A stretch of 9,500 nucleotides of DNA from CAZCAQ01 sp964563965 (lineage in GTDB: Bacteria > Patescibacteriota > WWE3 > UBA101185 > UBA10185). This document shows, piece after piece, positions 1-6,144 of the stretch; within the stretch, counting starts at the first letter, position 1; each line of letters starts with the position of its first letter. The notes below the pieces were generated by a model. It did no database searches. It was given only the letters and a program-made list of their open reading frames with translations, and was not told the origin of the DNA. The DNA is taken from NCBI GenBank assembly GCA_964563965.1, contig CAZLZI010000039.1, forward strand, positions 1-9,500, written 5' to 3'. The translations under genes were made by a program, and so were the position numbers.

Positions 1-954
1 ATTATTGCACCTAGAAATAAGCTATTCCTAAAACTGTCCAAATTACTTACATTTTTGATGCCCGTTATCTTTGAATCATTTGATTTAAGATCTTATGACC
101 TTATTATCTCTGACGGAACGGCATGGCCCAAAGGCGTTATAACATCTCCTAATCAACTTCATATAGCCTACATACACACTCCCCCAAGATTCTTATATAA
201 ATACTCAGTAGAGACTACAAAAAGAAATAAATGGTATTTAAAACCATTTGTGAGTGTTGTAGATCATTTCCTTCGAATTTGGGATTTTGGAGCCGCACAA
301 AGACCAAACTATCTAATTGCAAACTCCATAGAAGTACAGAAGAGAATTAAAAAGTTCTATAAAAGAGATGCTCAGGTGATATATCCGCCTGTTGAAGTAG
401 CGTTCTCATATTCAAGTGCAAAGAGAGATAACATGAAAACCCCATACTATACTGCTTTGGGAAGGCTTGTAGCATATAAAAACTTTGATTTCTTAATACA
501 AGCGTTCAATCTCTTAGAATTACCCTTAACTATTATTGGAGCAGGACCAGAAGAAAAGAAACTAAAAAAGATCGCAGGGCATACTATTACATTCACAGGC
601 AGACTCACAGACAAAGAAAAACATGAGGTTCTTGCTGGTAGCTTAGGATTTATGTTCCCTGTAGAAAACGAGGATTTTGGCATATCAGCAATCGAGGCGA
701 TGTCACACGGTATACCAGTACTTGCACATGGCTCTGGAGGTCCTTTGGAATTTATTGAAGAAGGTGTAAATGGCATGTTTTTTTCAAAACTAAACTTAGA
801 GGAATTTATCCATACACTTAAAGATTTTGATGACAAATGTAAAAGTGGCTTTTTTAACTCAAGTGAGATAAAAAAAAGAGTTCAGAAGTTTGATAAAGAA
901 AGATTCAAACAAGAAATCAAAGATTATATAGAAAACACACCTAATCACCTCTAG
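1..954 (+). CDS. GT4-family glycosyltransferase, 5' end outside window
   Basis: The frame is open from base 1 to the TAG at 952-954, giving 317 codons, so the gene begins upstream. The ATG at 55 lies inside a continuous homologous stretch and is not the start. It probably transfers a nucleotide-activated sugar to a surface polysaccharide or lipid-linked glycan at the cytoplasmic membrane. Visible hallmarks are an N-terminal segment with YDLIISDGTAWPKG and YIHTPPRFLYKY, the C-terminal Rossmann-domain opening ALGRLVAYKNFDFLIQAF, a GAGPEE turn, and the E-x7-E motif (glutamates at 670-672 and 694-696, EDFGISAIE) followed by AMSHGIPVLAHGSGGPLEFI. These are typical of GT4 (Glycos_transf_1) enzymes, close to WbaZ-like mannosyltransferases. 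The substrate cannot be told from sequence. No membrane segment or signal peptide is seen. The family call is firm; donor and acceptor are unknown. Confidence 0.9.
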   Translation: MIAPRNKLFLKLSKLLTFLMPVIFESFDLRSYDLIISDGTAWPKGVITSPNQLHIAYIHTPPRFLYKYSVETTKRNKWYLKPFVSVVDHFLRIWDFGAAQRPNYLIANSIEVQKRIKKFYKRDAQVIYPPVEVAFSYSSAKRDNMKTPYYTALGRLVAYKNFDFLIQAFNLLELPLTIIGAGPEEKKLKKIAGHTITFTGRLTDKEKHEVLAGSLGFMFPVENEDFGISAIEAMSHGIPVLAHGSGGPLEFIEEGVNGMFFSKLNLEEFIHTLKDFDDKCKSGFFNSSEIKKRVQKFDKERFKQEIKDYIENTPNHL

Positions 955-1116
955 TACATGTTCCGGAGATCTTTCCCTGTCGCTATATCCCTTCTGTTAC
1001 TACCCTTTTTTCAGAATTTCTATGGCTTTTACAAGTGGCTTAACAACTGTAGGAATATGATTCATCAAGAGTCTAATTCCAGCACTGTGCAAACCAAAGG
1101 TGCTGTTATTAACAGA

Positions 1117-1145
1117 TTGACAATAAAATGCGTTCAGTATATATT
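1117..1145 (+). promoter_or_regulatory. Sigma70-type promoter of the antitoxin-toxin pair
   Basis: TTGACA at 1117-1122 (consensus -35), a 17-nt spacer and TATATT at 1140-1145 (5 of 6 for -10). Transcription should begin near 1152-1153, only 3-4 nt before the ATG at 1156, so the message is nearly leaderless. The -10 is embedded in a palindrome described separately. Confidence 0.7.
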
Positions 1146-1160
1146 GAATTTCAGTATGAA
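1133..1160. promoter_or_regulatory. Candidate autoregulatory operator (TTCA/TGAA half-sites)
   Basis: A 16-bp near-palindrome, TTCAGTATATATTGAA (1133-1148, one mismatched symmetric pair), covers the -10 box. A second inverted pair, TTCA-GTA-TGAA (1150-1160), covers the start codon. TTCAGTAT is repeated directly with a 17-nt period (1133 and 1150). AbrB-type antitoxins commonly bind such repeats in their own promoter. The role here is inferred from position and symmetry. Confidence 0.5.
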
Positions 1161-1437
1161 CAAGGCAAAACCTCAAAGATACATAAAATCATTTAGTAAA
1201 GGGCAGATTACTGTCCCTAAAGAGTTTAGGGATCTTCTGGGCCTTGGGGATGAGTTTTGGCTTAAATTAAGTGTGGAGCAGAACAAGATTGTTGCTGAAC
1301 CAGTAGATAATGAAATTACTCAACAAGGTGATTATTCTAATAAACTTTTGGCTATCAAGGGAGATTGGTTTGCTAGTACTGAACTAGTGCAAAATAGAGT
1401 AGAGATTGACAGAAGATTAGAAACTAATGAACAATAA
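1156..1437 (+). CDS. AbrB/SpoVT-family antitoxin
   Basis: A 93-aa protein expected to neutralise the PIN toxin encoded next to it and to repress its own promoter. Residues about 5-50 form the swapped-hairpin AbrB DNA-binding domain (FSKGQITVPKEFRDLLGLGDEF, then a strand ending KIVAEPV). Residues about 60-90 are a polar tail with DWFASTELVQNRVEIDRR, suitable for wrapping the toxin as in VapB proteins. I chose the ATG at 1156. The frame stays open upstream to 958, but that extension (hydrophobic, then unstructured) precedes the domain, is unlike the family, and would lie upstream of the promoter. The usual antitoxin length is about 75-95 aa. The last 11 nt overlap the toxin gene, implying coupled translation. 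There is no Shine-Dalgarno sequence. Confidence 0.85.
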   Translation: MNKAKPQRYIKSFSKGQITVPKEFRDLLGLGDEFWLKLSVEQNKIVAEPVDNEITQQGDYSNKLLAIKGDWFASTELVQNRVEIDRRLETNEQ

Positions 1438-1810
1438 ACTACTCCTAGATACATCTGTGATAATTGATTTTCTCAGACAAAAAGAGAAAACTGATACTGT
1501 ACTATACATACTTTCCCGTGAAAACAGCGAACTGTATATTTCAGTAATAACACATACAGAACTATATGCAGGGAAAAGTGTGTGGGAACTAGACAATGCA
1601 AGAGCAGAACTTGAAACACTATTTGGAGGATTAAGAATAAAACCTCTCACTGAAACAATATCAAAGAGTGCAGGACAGTTAAAAGCGAGATGTAAGATGG
1701 ATTTAATTGATGCAATTATTGCCACCACAGCATTACAAAGTGGTATGCCTCTTGTAACATTAAATACGAAACACTTTGAGCAAGTAGAGGATCTTGAACT
1801 ATATCACTAA
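1427..1810 (+). CDS. PIN-domain toxin (VapC-like ribonuclease)
   Basis: A 127-aa single-domain PIN protein, the usual VapC length, predicted to be a Mg2+-dependent RNase held inactive by the upstream antitoxin. The acidic active site is complete: D8 in LLLDTSVIIDFL, E45 in THTELYAGK, and D92/D95 in MDLIDAIIATTAL, followed by the typical LVTLNTKHF strand at 110-117. The start at 1427 overlaps the antitoxin stop (1435-1437) by 11 nt in another frame, with no Shine-Dalgarno sequence, so translation probably depends on reinitiation from the antitoxin. The pair sits between a glycan gene and a repair block with no functional link to either, consistent with a mobile or accessory toxin-antitoxin module. 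The RNA target cannot be read from the sequence. Confidence 0.9.
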   Translation: MNNKLLLDTSVIIDFLRQKEKTDTVLYILSRENSELYISVITHTELYAGKSVWELDNARAELETLFGGLRIKPLTETISKSAGQLKARCKMDLIDAIIATTALQSGMPLVTLNTKHFEQVEDLELYH

Positions 1811-2027
1811 ATACCCTCTAACATCCTCTGCAATGTAGAGCTATATTAGAACCCCGAGAATAACGACTATTACTCTTTGTAAGAGGGCATCAACAACTAC
1901 CAGCTTAAGTAGTGGGTTTGCTGTAATTCCTCGCTACGCTCGCCCGTTAGTGATGGAAAACTACATCTGACAGGTAACACGGGCAGTTTAAAGGCAATTA
2001 CAAAATTGGAAGTTTTGAATTATTAAA
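1811..2027. other. Convergent intergenic gap
   Basis: This gap lies between the PIN gene (+) and the ATPase gene (-). I see no coding frame. It holds several self-complementary pieces: CCCTCT (1814-1819) pairs with AGAGGG (1882-1887), a CTCTT-TGT-AAGAG hairpin lies at 1873-1885, and a longer imperfect hairpin at 1942-1984 is listed separately. No U-tract follows them, so no canonical terminator can be assigned to either convergent gene. Confidence 0.4.
1942..1984. other. Imperfect hairpin, possible structured RNA or element end
   Basis: Pairing by eye: GCCCG (1942-1946) with CGGGC (1980-1984), TTA (1947-1949) with TAA (1975-1977) beside a 2-nt bulge, an internal loop, then GATG (1952-1955) with CATC (1964-1967) closing an 8-nt loop. 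It is immediately preceded by a G+C-rich CGCTACGCTCG motif unlike its AT-rich surroundings. It could be a terminator without a U-tract, a small RNA, or the remnant end of a mobile element. I cannot distinguish these. Confidence 0.3.
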
Positions 2028-3203
2028 TTAGTTTATACATTCAAAGAGGGGCTTCAACTTATTCCATGTTATAAGTTTATTTTTGCCAAAAACGGGTGCT
2101 TCAGTTCCTGTATAAACTACAAATGAATCCTTGACTAGAACCCGTTCACCTAAAGAATTAAAATTATTAATACCCTTAAGGAAGTCATTGGAGAAGGTTC
2201 CCGATGATTTAATTTCAACAGGAATCTTATAAATACCAGTATCCACAACCAAATCAACTTCATTTCCATTACTATCCCTATAAAAATACAAGGCCGCTGA
2301 TTTAGAAAAATTAATAATATATTTTTGAATTTCACCTATAATTAGATTTTCAAACAAGTTGCCTAAAGATGAGTGATTGTTAAGTTCCTCCTCCGAAGAA
2401 ATATTAAGCAATCTACACGCTAGACCTGTGTCGTAAAAGTATACTTTTGGGGACTTGATCAGTCTTTTTCCAAAATTTCCGAAATAAGGGGGCAGTCGAT
2501 ACACTATGTAGCTTGCCTCAAGTACGGATATCCAACCTTCAATGGTATTGTGTGATACCCCAACGTCATTAGCCAAAGAGGTTAAATTTAATAGTTGCCC
2601 AATTCTACCTGCAAGTAACCCTAGAAATTTTCTAAATTGAGCTAGATTGATAATATTGATTAACTGTCTTACATCCCTTTCAACATAAGTAACTAGGTAT
2701 TCGTTAAAATAATCATTGGGGTTTATATCTCTATCGTAAATGGCTGGATAAAATCCAGTTAATATTTGGTTATAGACTGATATTTTTTGTAATCCACTAG
2801 CTTGTAACTCTTGATAGGAAAAAGGTAGCAATGTAACGTATGCCGAACGACCTGCCAATGATTGACTAACACTTTGGGAAAGTAACAGATTTTGAGATCC
2901 ACTAAGAATGTAATCCCCCATCAACTTTCGTTCATCCACGTTTACTTGAATATAGGACAGTAATTTAGGCATCTTTTGTACCTCATCTATTATTACTTTG
3001 GTGTTAGACTTAATAAAACCTGCCGGATCATTTTCAACCAAGGTTAAAAACTCCAAATTCTCCAGATTAAAATACTTATAATCTTTATATAAATCTTTTA
3101 TCAAAGTCGTCTTACCAGACTGTCTTGGACCTGTTATGGACACAACAGGAAATTTTGTAGAAAGTCTAGCAACAGTTGTTTTAAGGTCTCTATTTATAAC
3201 CAT
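2028..3203 (-). CDS. AAA_14 / DUF4143 ATPase
   Basis: A 391-aa protein of the large, poorly understood ATP-binding family that joins an AAA-type NTPase to a DUF4143 C-terminal region. Walker A is GPRQSGKT (25-32), Walker B is VIIDEVQK (70-77), and a sensor-like LSGSQN lies at 100-105. Residues about 165-225 look like a helical region with a winged-helix-like piece (LANDVGVSHNTIEGWISVLEASYIVYRLPPY). The C-terminus has NEVDLVVD (314-321) and PVEIKSS (328-334), giving D317...E330-x-K332, the pattern of a PD-(D/E)XK restriction-endonuclease-like fold. Length and order match intact members of the family. The start at 3203 places Walker A normally and lies exactly where a consensus promoter would initiate. 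The gene is monocistronic. The family's role is not established; proposals include DNA-related and defence or toxin-like functions. Confidence 0.9.
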   Translation of the reverse strand: MVINRDLKTTVARLSTKFPVVSITGPRQSGKTTLIKDLYKDYKYFNLENLEFLTLVENDPAGFIKSNTKVIIDEVQKMPKLLSYIQVNVDERKLMGDYILSGSQNLLLSQSVSQSLAGRSAYVTLLPFSYQELQASGLQKISVYNQILTGFYPAIYDRDINPNDYFNEYLVTYVERDVRQLINIINLAQFRKFLGLLAGRIGQLLNLTSLANDVGVSHNTIEGWISVLEASYIVYRLPPYFGNFGKRLIKSPKVYFYDTGLACRLLNISSEEELNNHSSLGNLFENLIIGEIQKYIINFSKSAALYFYRDSNGNEVDLVVDTGIYKIPVEIKSSGTFSNDFLKGINNFNSLGERVLVKDSFVVYTGTEAPVFGKNKLITWNKLKPLFECIN

Positions 3204-3550
3204 TTTTTAATTATACTGTCTTTATGTTATATGTCAATTCTACTTACAATTTCCATAATATGTAGGGAGAGCTCGTGGTTACAACATCAAACCTTATGTA
3301 AAGATCTATCAAAAGCTCGTTATCTTGTGCATGTATATAACATTTTTCTAACCTCCAAAGCTACGGCTAGCCAATAAACTCAAATCTTAGCTACTGTGAA
3401 GTCCAATTCAGATATACCCGAACATTAAAACTAGCTAAATCCTATTTAAATAAAGTCGTAAAAGTTACTGTAGATAGAAAACATTGATTTTCAAGAAAAA
3501 TGGTTTGAACACAAAATAATAAAGGGAAACCTTACAAATTGCTTTAATTT
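3204..3550. other. Gap without a recognisable gene
   Basis: Apart from the ATPase promoter at its left edge, I see no supported gene. A minus-strand frame of about 34 codons ends at TAA 3244-3246, and a short in-frame continuation follows the decayed gene's stop at 3551. Both are short enough to be chance in DNA this AT-rich, though either could be more of the same gene remnant. Confidence 0.5.
3210..3237 (-). promoter_or_regulatory. Fully consensus sigma70-type promoter of the ATPase gene
   Basis: Reading the minus strand: TTGACA (3237-3232), a 16-nt spacer, TATAAT (3215-3210), six bases, then the ATG (3203). Both hexamers match consensus perfectly. The predicted +1 is the A of the start codon, so the mRNA is leaderless. 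Confidence 0.8.
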
Positions 3551-3912
3551 TTACACTAGATTTATGGTAGAAAATACCTCCGCATACTTACTAATCTTTT
3601 CTTCCTTTGTCATTTGGGCATATCTTGTGGAAGGCGAAGGCAAAGTAATAAGGATGGCTGCTGGAAATCTTTCAATCAAGTGTTTAAGGTCTTTTCTATA
3701 ATGATTTTCAACAAATCGACTAGTACAAAATATGTTGCATTTGGTGGACAGAATAATGTAAATGGATTTACTTCATGCGCTGTAATATTGTACCAGTCTT
3801 CTACTATAGTAGTGTTAGTGTCATCCGCTATGTAGAGTCAGTGGTTCTAGCTTCTCGGGCTGTGCATTAAAACCTGACTATGTACTGTTCAAAGATTTTA
3901 TAGAAACACACC
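3551..3912 (-). pseudogene. Decayed gene with at least three frame switches
   Basis: Protein-like sequence on the minus strand runs through successive frames: FYKIFEQYIVRF (about 3870-3905), NAQPEKLEPLTLHS (to about 3829), DDTNTTIVEDWYNITAHEV and NPFTLFCPPNATYF (to about 3730), then RFVENHYRKDLKHLIERF and PAAILITLPSPSTRY followed by AQMTKEEKISKYAEVF, ending at the TAA 3551-3553. Each frame is broken by a stop soon after the switch: TAA at 3867-3869, TGA at 3821-3823 and TGA at 3676-3678. Joined, the pieces read as one soluble-looking protein segment of about 115 residues. I do not recognise the family. The flanking genes are intact, so general poor sequence quality is an unlikely explanation, although local assembly error is possible. 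It probably represents the C-terminal part of a lost gene. Confidence 0.65.
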
Positions 3913-3920
3913 CCTCTTAA

Positions 3921-4145
3921 TTACTGTTGTTCAACAGGCCTTTGTGGATGTTCTCGATGCCCATCATGCCCATTTCTACCTCGTTTATCATTCTCTCTAG
4001 ATCTTTCTGCGTGCCCTGTATCTTGCCTACCAGAACCACCTTTCTGCCCATCCCTAACTGGCGGGACACCATCTGAAGGATGCGGCTCTTCGCAACAAGG
4101 CTTCTTACCATCAAAACTAACAGTTGCATCATATTCATTAAACAT
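3921..4145 (-). CDS. Small hydrophilic protein of unknown function
   Basis: A 74-aa ORF. Residues 1-20 include a Phe/Tyr-bearing start and two adjacent cysteines (C17-C18). From about residue 20 on it is almost purely Gly, Pro, Arg, Asp, Glu, Gln and His, with no hydrophobic core, so it is probably disordered. Support comes from a promoter at the right distance upstream (4155-4184) and from AT-rich third codon positions like its neighbours. The competing frame across the same bases (3917-4138) has G/C-rich third positions. The segment is richer in G+C than the window (about 46% by hand count), which, with the composition, could mean recent acquisition. A TTG at 4151 would add two residues, but the ATG at 4145 is preferred. 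It is divergent from fpg and lies just upstream of the decayed gene. No family is recognised and no function is proposed. Confidence 0.5.
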   Translation of the reverse strand: MFNEYDATVSFDGKKPCCEEPHPSDGVPPVRDGQKGGSGRQDTGHAERSRENDKRGRNGHDGHREHPQRPVEQQ

Positions 4146-4154
4146 AGCCAATAC

Positions 4155-4184
4155 GTTATAAACCCTGCTACTTCATGCAGTCAA
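4155..4184 (-). promoter_or_regulatory. Promoter of the small hydrophilic ORF
   Basis: Minus strand: TTGACT (4184-4179), an 18-nt spacer, TATAAC (4160-4155), then nine bases to the ATG at 4145. The predicted leader is about 3 nt. The -35 box lies 12 bp from the -35 of the oppositely oriented fpg promoter, so the two share a compact divergent control region. Confidence 0.55.
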
Positions 4185-4196
4185 GTAGTATTAAGA

Positions 4197-4225
4197 TTGA
4201 CCTAGTTTGCAAAACCAAGTACAAC
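4197..4225 (+). promoter_or_regulatory. Promoter of fpg-recF
   Basis: TTGACC (4197-4202), a 17-nt spacer and TACAAC (4220-4225), six bases before the ATG at 4232. The expected +1 coincides with the start codon, making a leaderless transcript. The -35 is 5 of 6 and the -10 is 4 of 6. Confidence 0.6.
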
Positions 4226-4231
4226 AATAAC

Positions 4232-5053
4232 ATGCCGGAGTTTCCCGAAGTTTACACAATTGTTGCTGATCTAAAAAAACACCTAGAAGGACTATTAATT
4301 ACTAACATCGCAACTATTGATAACTATAAGATAAAGTGTGATGCGGATCTTGAAGACCTAGAGCATAACTTGTATGGCAAAACGATAAATACCATCCAAC
4401 AACACGGTAAATATATTTTCATAGATCTAGGTGATACAACTATTGTTATTCACCTCGCAATGACAGGTAAGTTACTAATAAGGAGTCCTGGGTTTAGACG
4501 TGATAACCATATTAGAGCAGTATTTACGCTTAGCAAAAATGCAACTAAAGTGGAGCTGCGCTTTATTGATGTCCGCATGTTTGGCAAAGTCATGGTATTA
4601 ACCAAGAGCAATGCCCAAAAGATTATTAACAAGCTTGGTCCTAATCCCTTATCTGAGAGTCTTTCTCTTGATAACTTTCGTGCAATCATAAGGTCTAAAA
4701 AAACAAACATCAAAAATGTGCTTATGGATCAGGAAAAGATAGCAGGAATGGGAAATGTATATGTTACAGATGCTTTATGGCTAGCAAAGATCCACCCATT
4801 AAGACCTACAAATACAATAACCAAAGATGAAGCTAGTAGGCTGCTTGAAGCGTGTAGAACGATGTTAAAAGAAGGAATTAAAAACCGAGGGCTCACCATT
4901 AGTGACTATATGGATGCTTTCGGTAAACCAGGTATGCAACAGAACCATTTTAAGATTTACCGTCAAGAGAAATGCAGTATGTGTAACACCAAAACCACAG
5001 TAATTACTATCAACACCAGAACCAGCTATTTTTGTACTATTTGTCAAACATGA
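4232..5053 (+). CDS. fpg: Formamidopyrimidine-DNA glycosylase
   Basis: A 273-aa Fpg/MutM, close to the E. coli length of 269. It excises oxidised purines such as 8-oxoguanine and cuts the strand by beta/delta-elimination. After Met removal the catalytic proline is P2, followed by E3 (MPEFPEV). This fixes the start at 4232 and rules out the longer in-frame ATG at 4175, because the N-terminal proline must be free. Other landmarks are K60 (QHGKYIF), HLAMTGKL at 74-81, DVRMFGK at 113-119 (void-filling loop region), the helix-two-turn-helix AGMGNVYVTDALWLAKIHP at 171-189, and a C-terminal zinc finger with C248, C251, C268, C271 and the conserved R263. All key residues are present. The stop overlaps the recF start by 4 nt (ATGA), so the two are co-expressed. 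Confidence 0.96.
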   Translation: MPEFPEVYTIVADLKKHLEGLLITNIATIDNYKIKCDADLEDLEHNLYGKTINTIQQHGKYIFIDLGDTTIVIHLAMTGKLLIRSPGFRRDNHIRAVFTLSKNATKVELRFIDVRMFGKVMVLTKSNAQKIINKLGPNPLSESLSLDNFRAIIRSKKTNIKNVLMDQEKIAGMGNVYVTDALWLAKIHPLRPTNTITKDEASRLLEACRTMLKEGIKNRGLTISDYMDAFGKPGMQQNHFKIYRQEKCSMCNTKTTVITINTRTSYFCTICQT

Positions 5054-6108
5054 GAATAAACTCGCTTAAACTTTCAAACTTCCGAAATCACGAAAAACGT
5101 GAGTTGGCTTTTCCTCAAAACACTATACTCATTCAGGGAGCAAACGGCAGCGGAAAAACAAACATTCTTGAGGCAATTCATCTTTTAGCTACAACTAAAT
5201 CTGTAAAATCAGAGTATGACGCAGAAATGATTATGCATGATAAAGACTTTTGTAGGCTTGATGCAGACATTGAATCACAAGAAGACAGTAACAAGCTCGA
5301 GCTTATTATCAAAAAAAGCACACTTTTTGAGAATGCTTCCACTAAAACCGTGAAAGTAAACGGTGTGGCAAAAGCACTCCATAAGTTTGCAGGAACAATG
5401 AATAGTGTTTTATTCTCACCCGATGAGATAACTATGCTCACAGGCTCACCTGCTATTAGACGTAAGTACATTGATTCAATTCTCTATCAAATTGATAGTG
5501 ACTATAAACAAGCACACGTTAAATACCAAAAAGCACTTAAAGGCCGTAATAAACTACTGGAGATGATACGCGAAACAGGCAAAGGACATAATCTTATTGA
5601 ATTATGGGAAGAAAATTTATGTGGCGAAGCAGCCGTTATACAAACTAAAAGAGCTACCCTGTTTAACTATCTTGCAAACGAAATAAAAAAATATGAAATG
5701 CTTATAAATGGTAAAAATAGCACAATCAGCATTGAACTAGTACAAAGTCTGATAGATAAAGACCTGCTTAAGCATTCAAGACAGAAAGAGATCTATGCAG
5801 GAAAAACCTTATATGGACCTCATAGAGATGATTTTAATGTCTATTTAAACAACTATTCAGTTGCAAGATTTTCATCACGTGGACAACAAAGAGCTGTGCT
5901 ATTAGCACTTAAATTCTGTGAAATTGACTTCATCCAAAGCTCTATTGGTGCAAGGCCCATTTTGTTGCTGGATGATATATTTTCAGAGCTTGATCTTGTT
6001 CATAGAACTAACATCTTATCTATTATGGGACTACAACAAACTATTGTTACTTCTTCTGAAGAGCTACCTGACATCAAAGCGCATTTTGAGAAGATACTTC
6101 AATTATAG
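5050..6108 (+). CDS. recF: DNA replication and repair protein RecF
   Basis: A 352-aa SMC-like ATPase (E. coli RecF is 357 aa) that binds gapped DNA and, with RecO and RecR, helps load RecA at stalled forks. Walker A is GANGSGKT (30-37), the ABC-type signature region is FSSRGQQRAV (274-283), Walker B is ILLLDD (304-309) and the D-loop is SELD (312-315). The family motif YGPHRDDF is at 255-262. The start is the ATG at 5050, giving the canonical MRINSLKLSNFRNHE. An ATG at 5032 in frame would add six unconserved residues and deepen the overlap with fpg. The ATGA overlap (5050-5053) and absence of a Shine-Dalgarno sequence imply coupled translation. recF usually sits beside dnaN and gyrB; its position next to fpg here is unusual. 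Confidence 0.95.
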   Translation: MRINSLKLSNFRNHEKRELAFPQNTILIQGANGSGKTNILEAIHLLATTKSVKSEYDAEMIMHDKDFCRLDADIESQEDSNKLELIIKKSTLFENASTKTVKVNGVAKALHKFAGTMNSVLFSPDEITMLTGSPAIRRKYIDSILYQIDSDYKQAHVKYQKALKGRNKLLEMIRETGKGHNLIELWEENLCGEAAVIQTKRATLFNYLANEIKKYEMLINGKNSTISIELVQSLIDKDLLKHSRQKEIYAGKTLYGPHRDDFNVYLNNYSVARFSSRGQQRAVLLALKFCEIDFIQSSIGARPILLLDDIFSELDLVHRTNILSIMGLQQTIVTSSEELPDIKAHFEKILQL

Positions 6109-6129
6109 AGATGTGTTTTGCGGTAAATA

Positions 6130-6138
6130 TGCGATAAT
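6130..6138 (+). promoter_or_regulatory. Extended -10 promoter of the Fic-like gene
   Basis: TGC followed by GATAAT (6130-6138) forms an extended -10, six bases before the GTG at 6145. No good -35 is seen at 16-18 nt, which extended -10 promoters can tolerate. It lies in the 36-nt recF to Fic-like gap. The predicted +1 is the G of the GTG. Confidence 0.5.
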
Positions 6139-6144
6139 TCTTAT

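Noticed and set aside
958..1155. Longer antitoxin start at ATG 958, adding 66 residues
   Set aside because: The extension is outside the AbrB domain, has no family counterpart and lies upstream of the strong promoter at 1117-1145.
3522..3533. AAGG-GAAA-CCTT hairpin with a T-rich run on the minus strand as a terminator
   Set aside because: The stem is only 4 bp and the T-run is interrupted; too weak to call.
3614..3835. Plus-strand ORF of 73 aa
   Set aside because: It is the antisense shadow of the decayed minus-strand gene and has no promoter or domain.
3917..4138. Met-rich 73-aa minus-strand frame overlapping the small ORF
   Set aside because: Its third codon positions are G/C-rich, unlike every neighbouring gene, and the promoter spacing favours the 4145 start in the other frame. 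Not excluded outright; see the small-ORF finding.
4175..4231. Longer fpg start at ATG 4175
   Set aside because: Fpg needs proline directly after the initiator Met as its catalytic N-terminus, and 4175 lies upstream of the promoter's -35 box.
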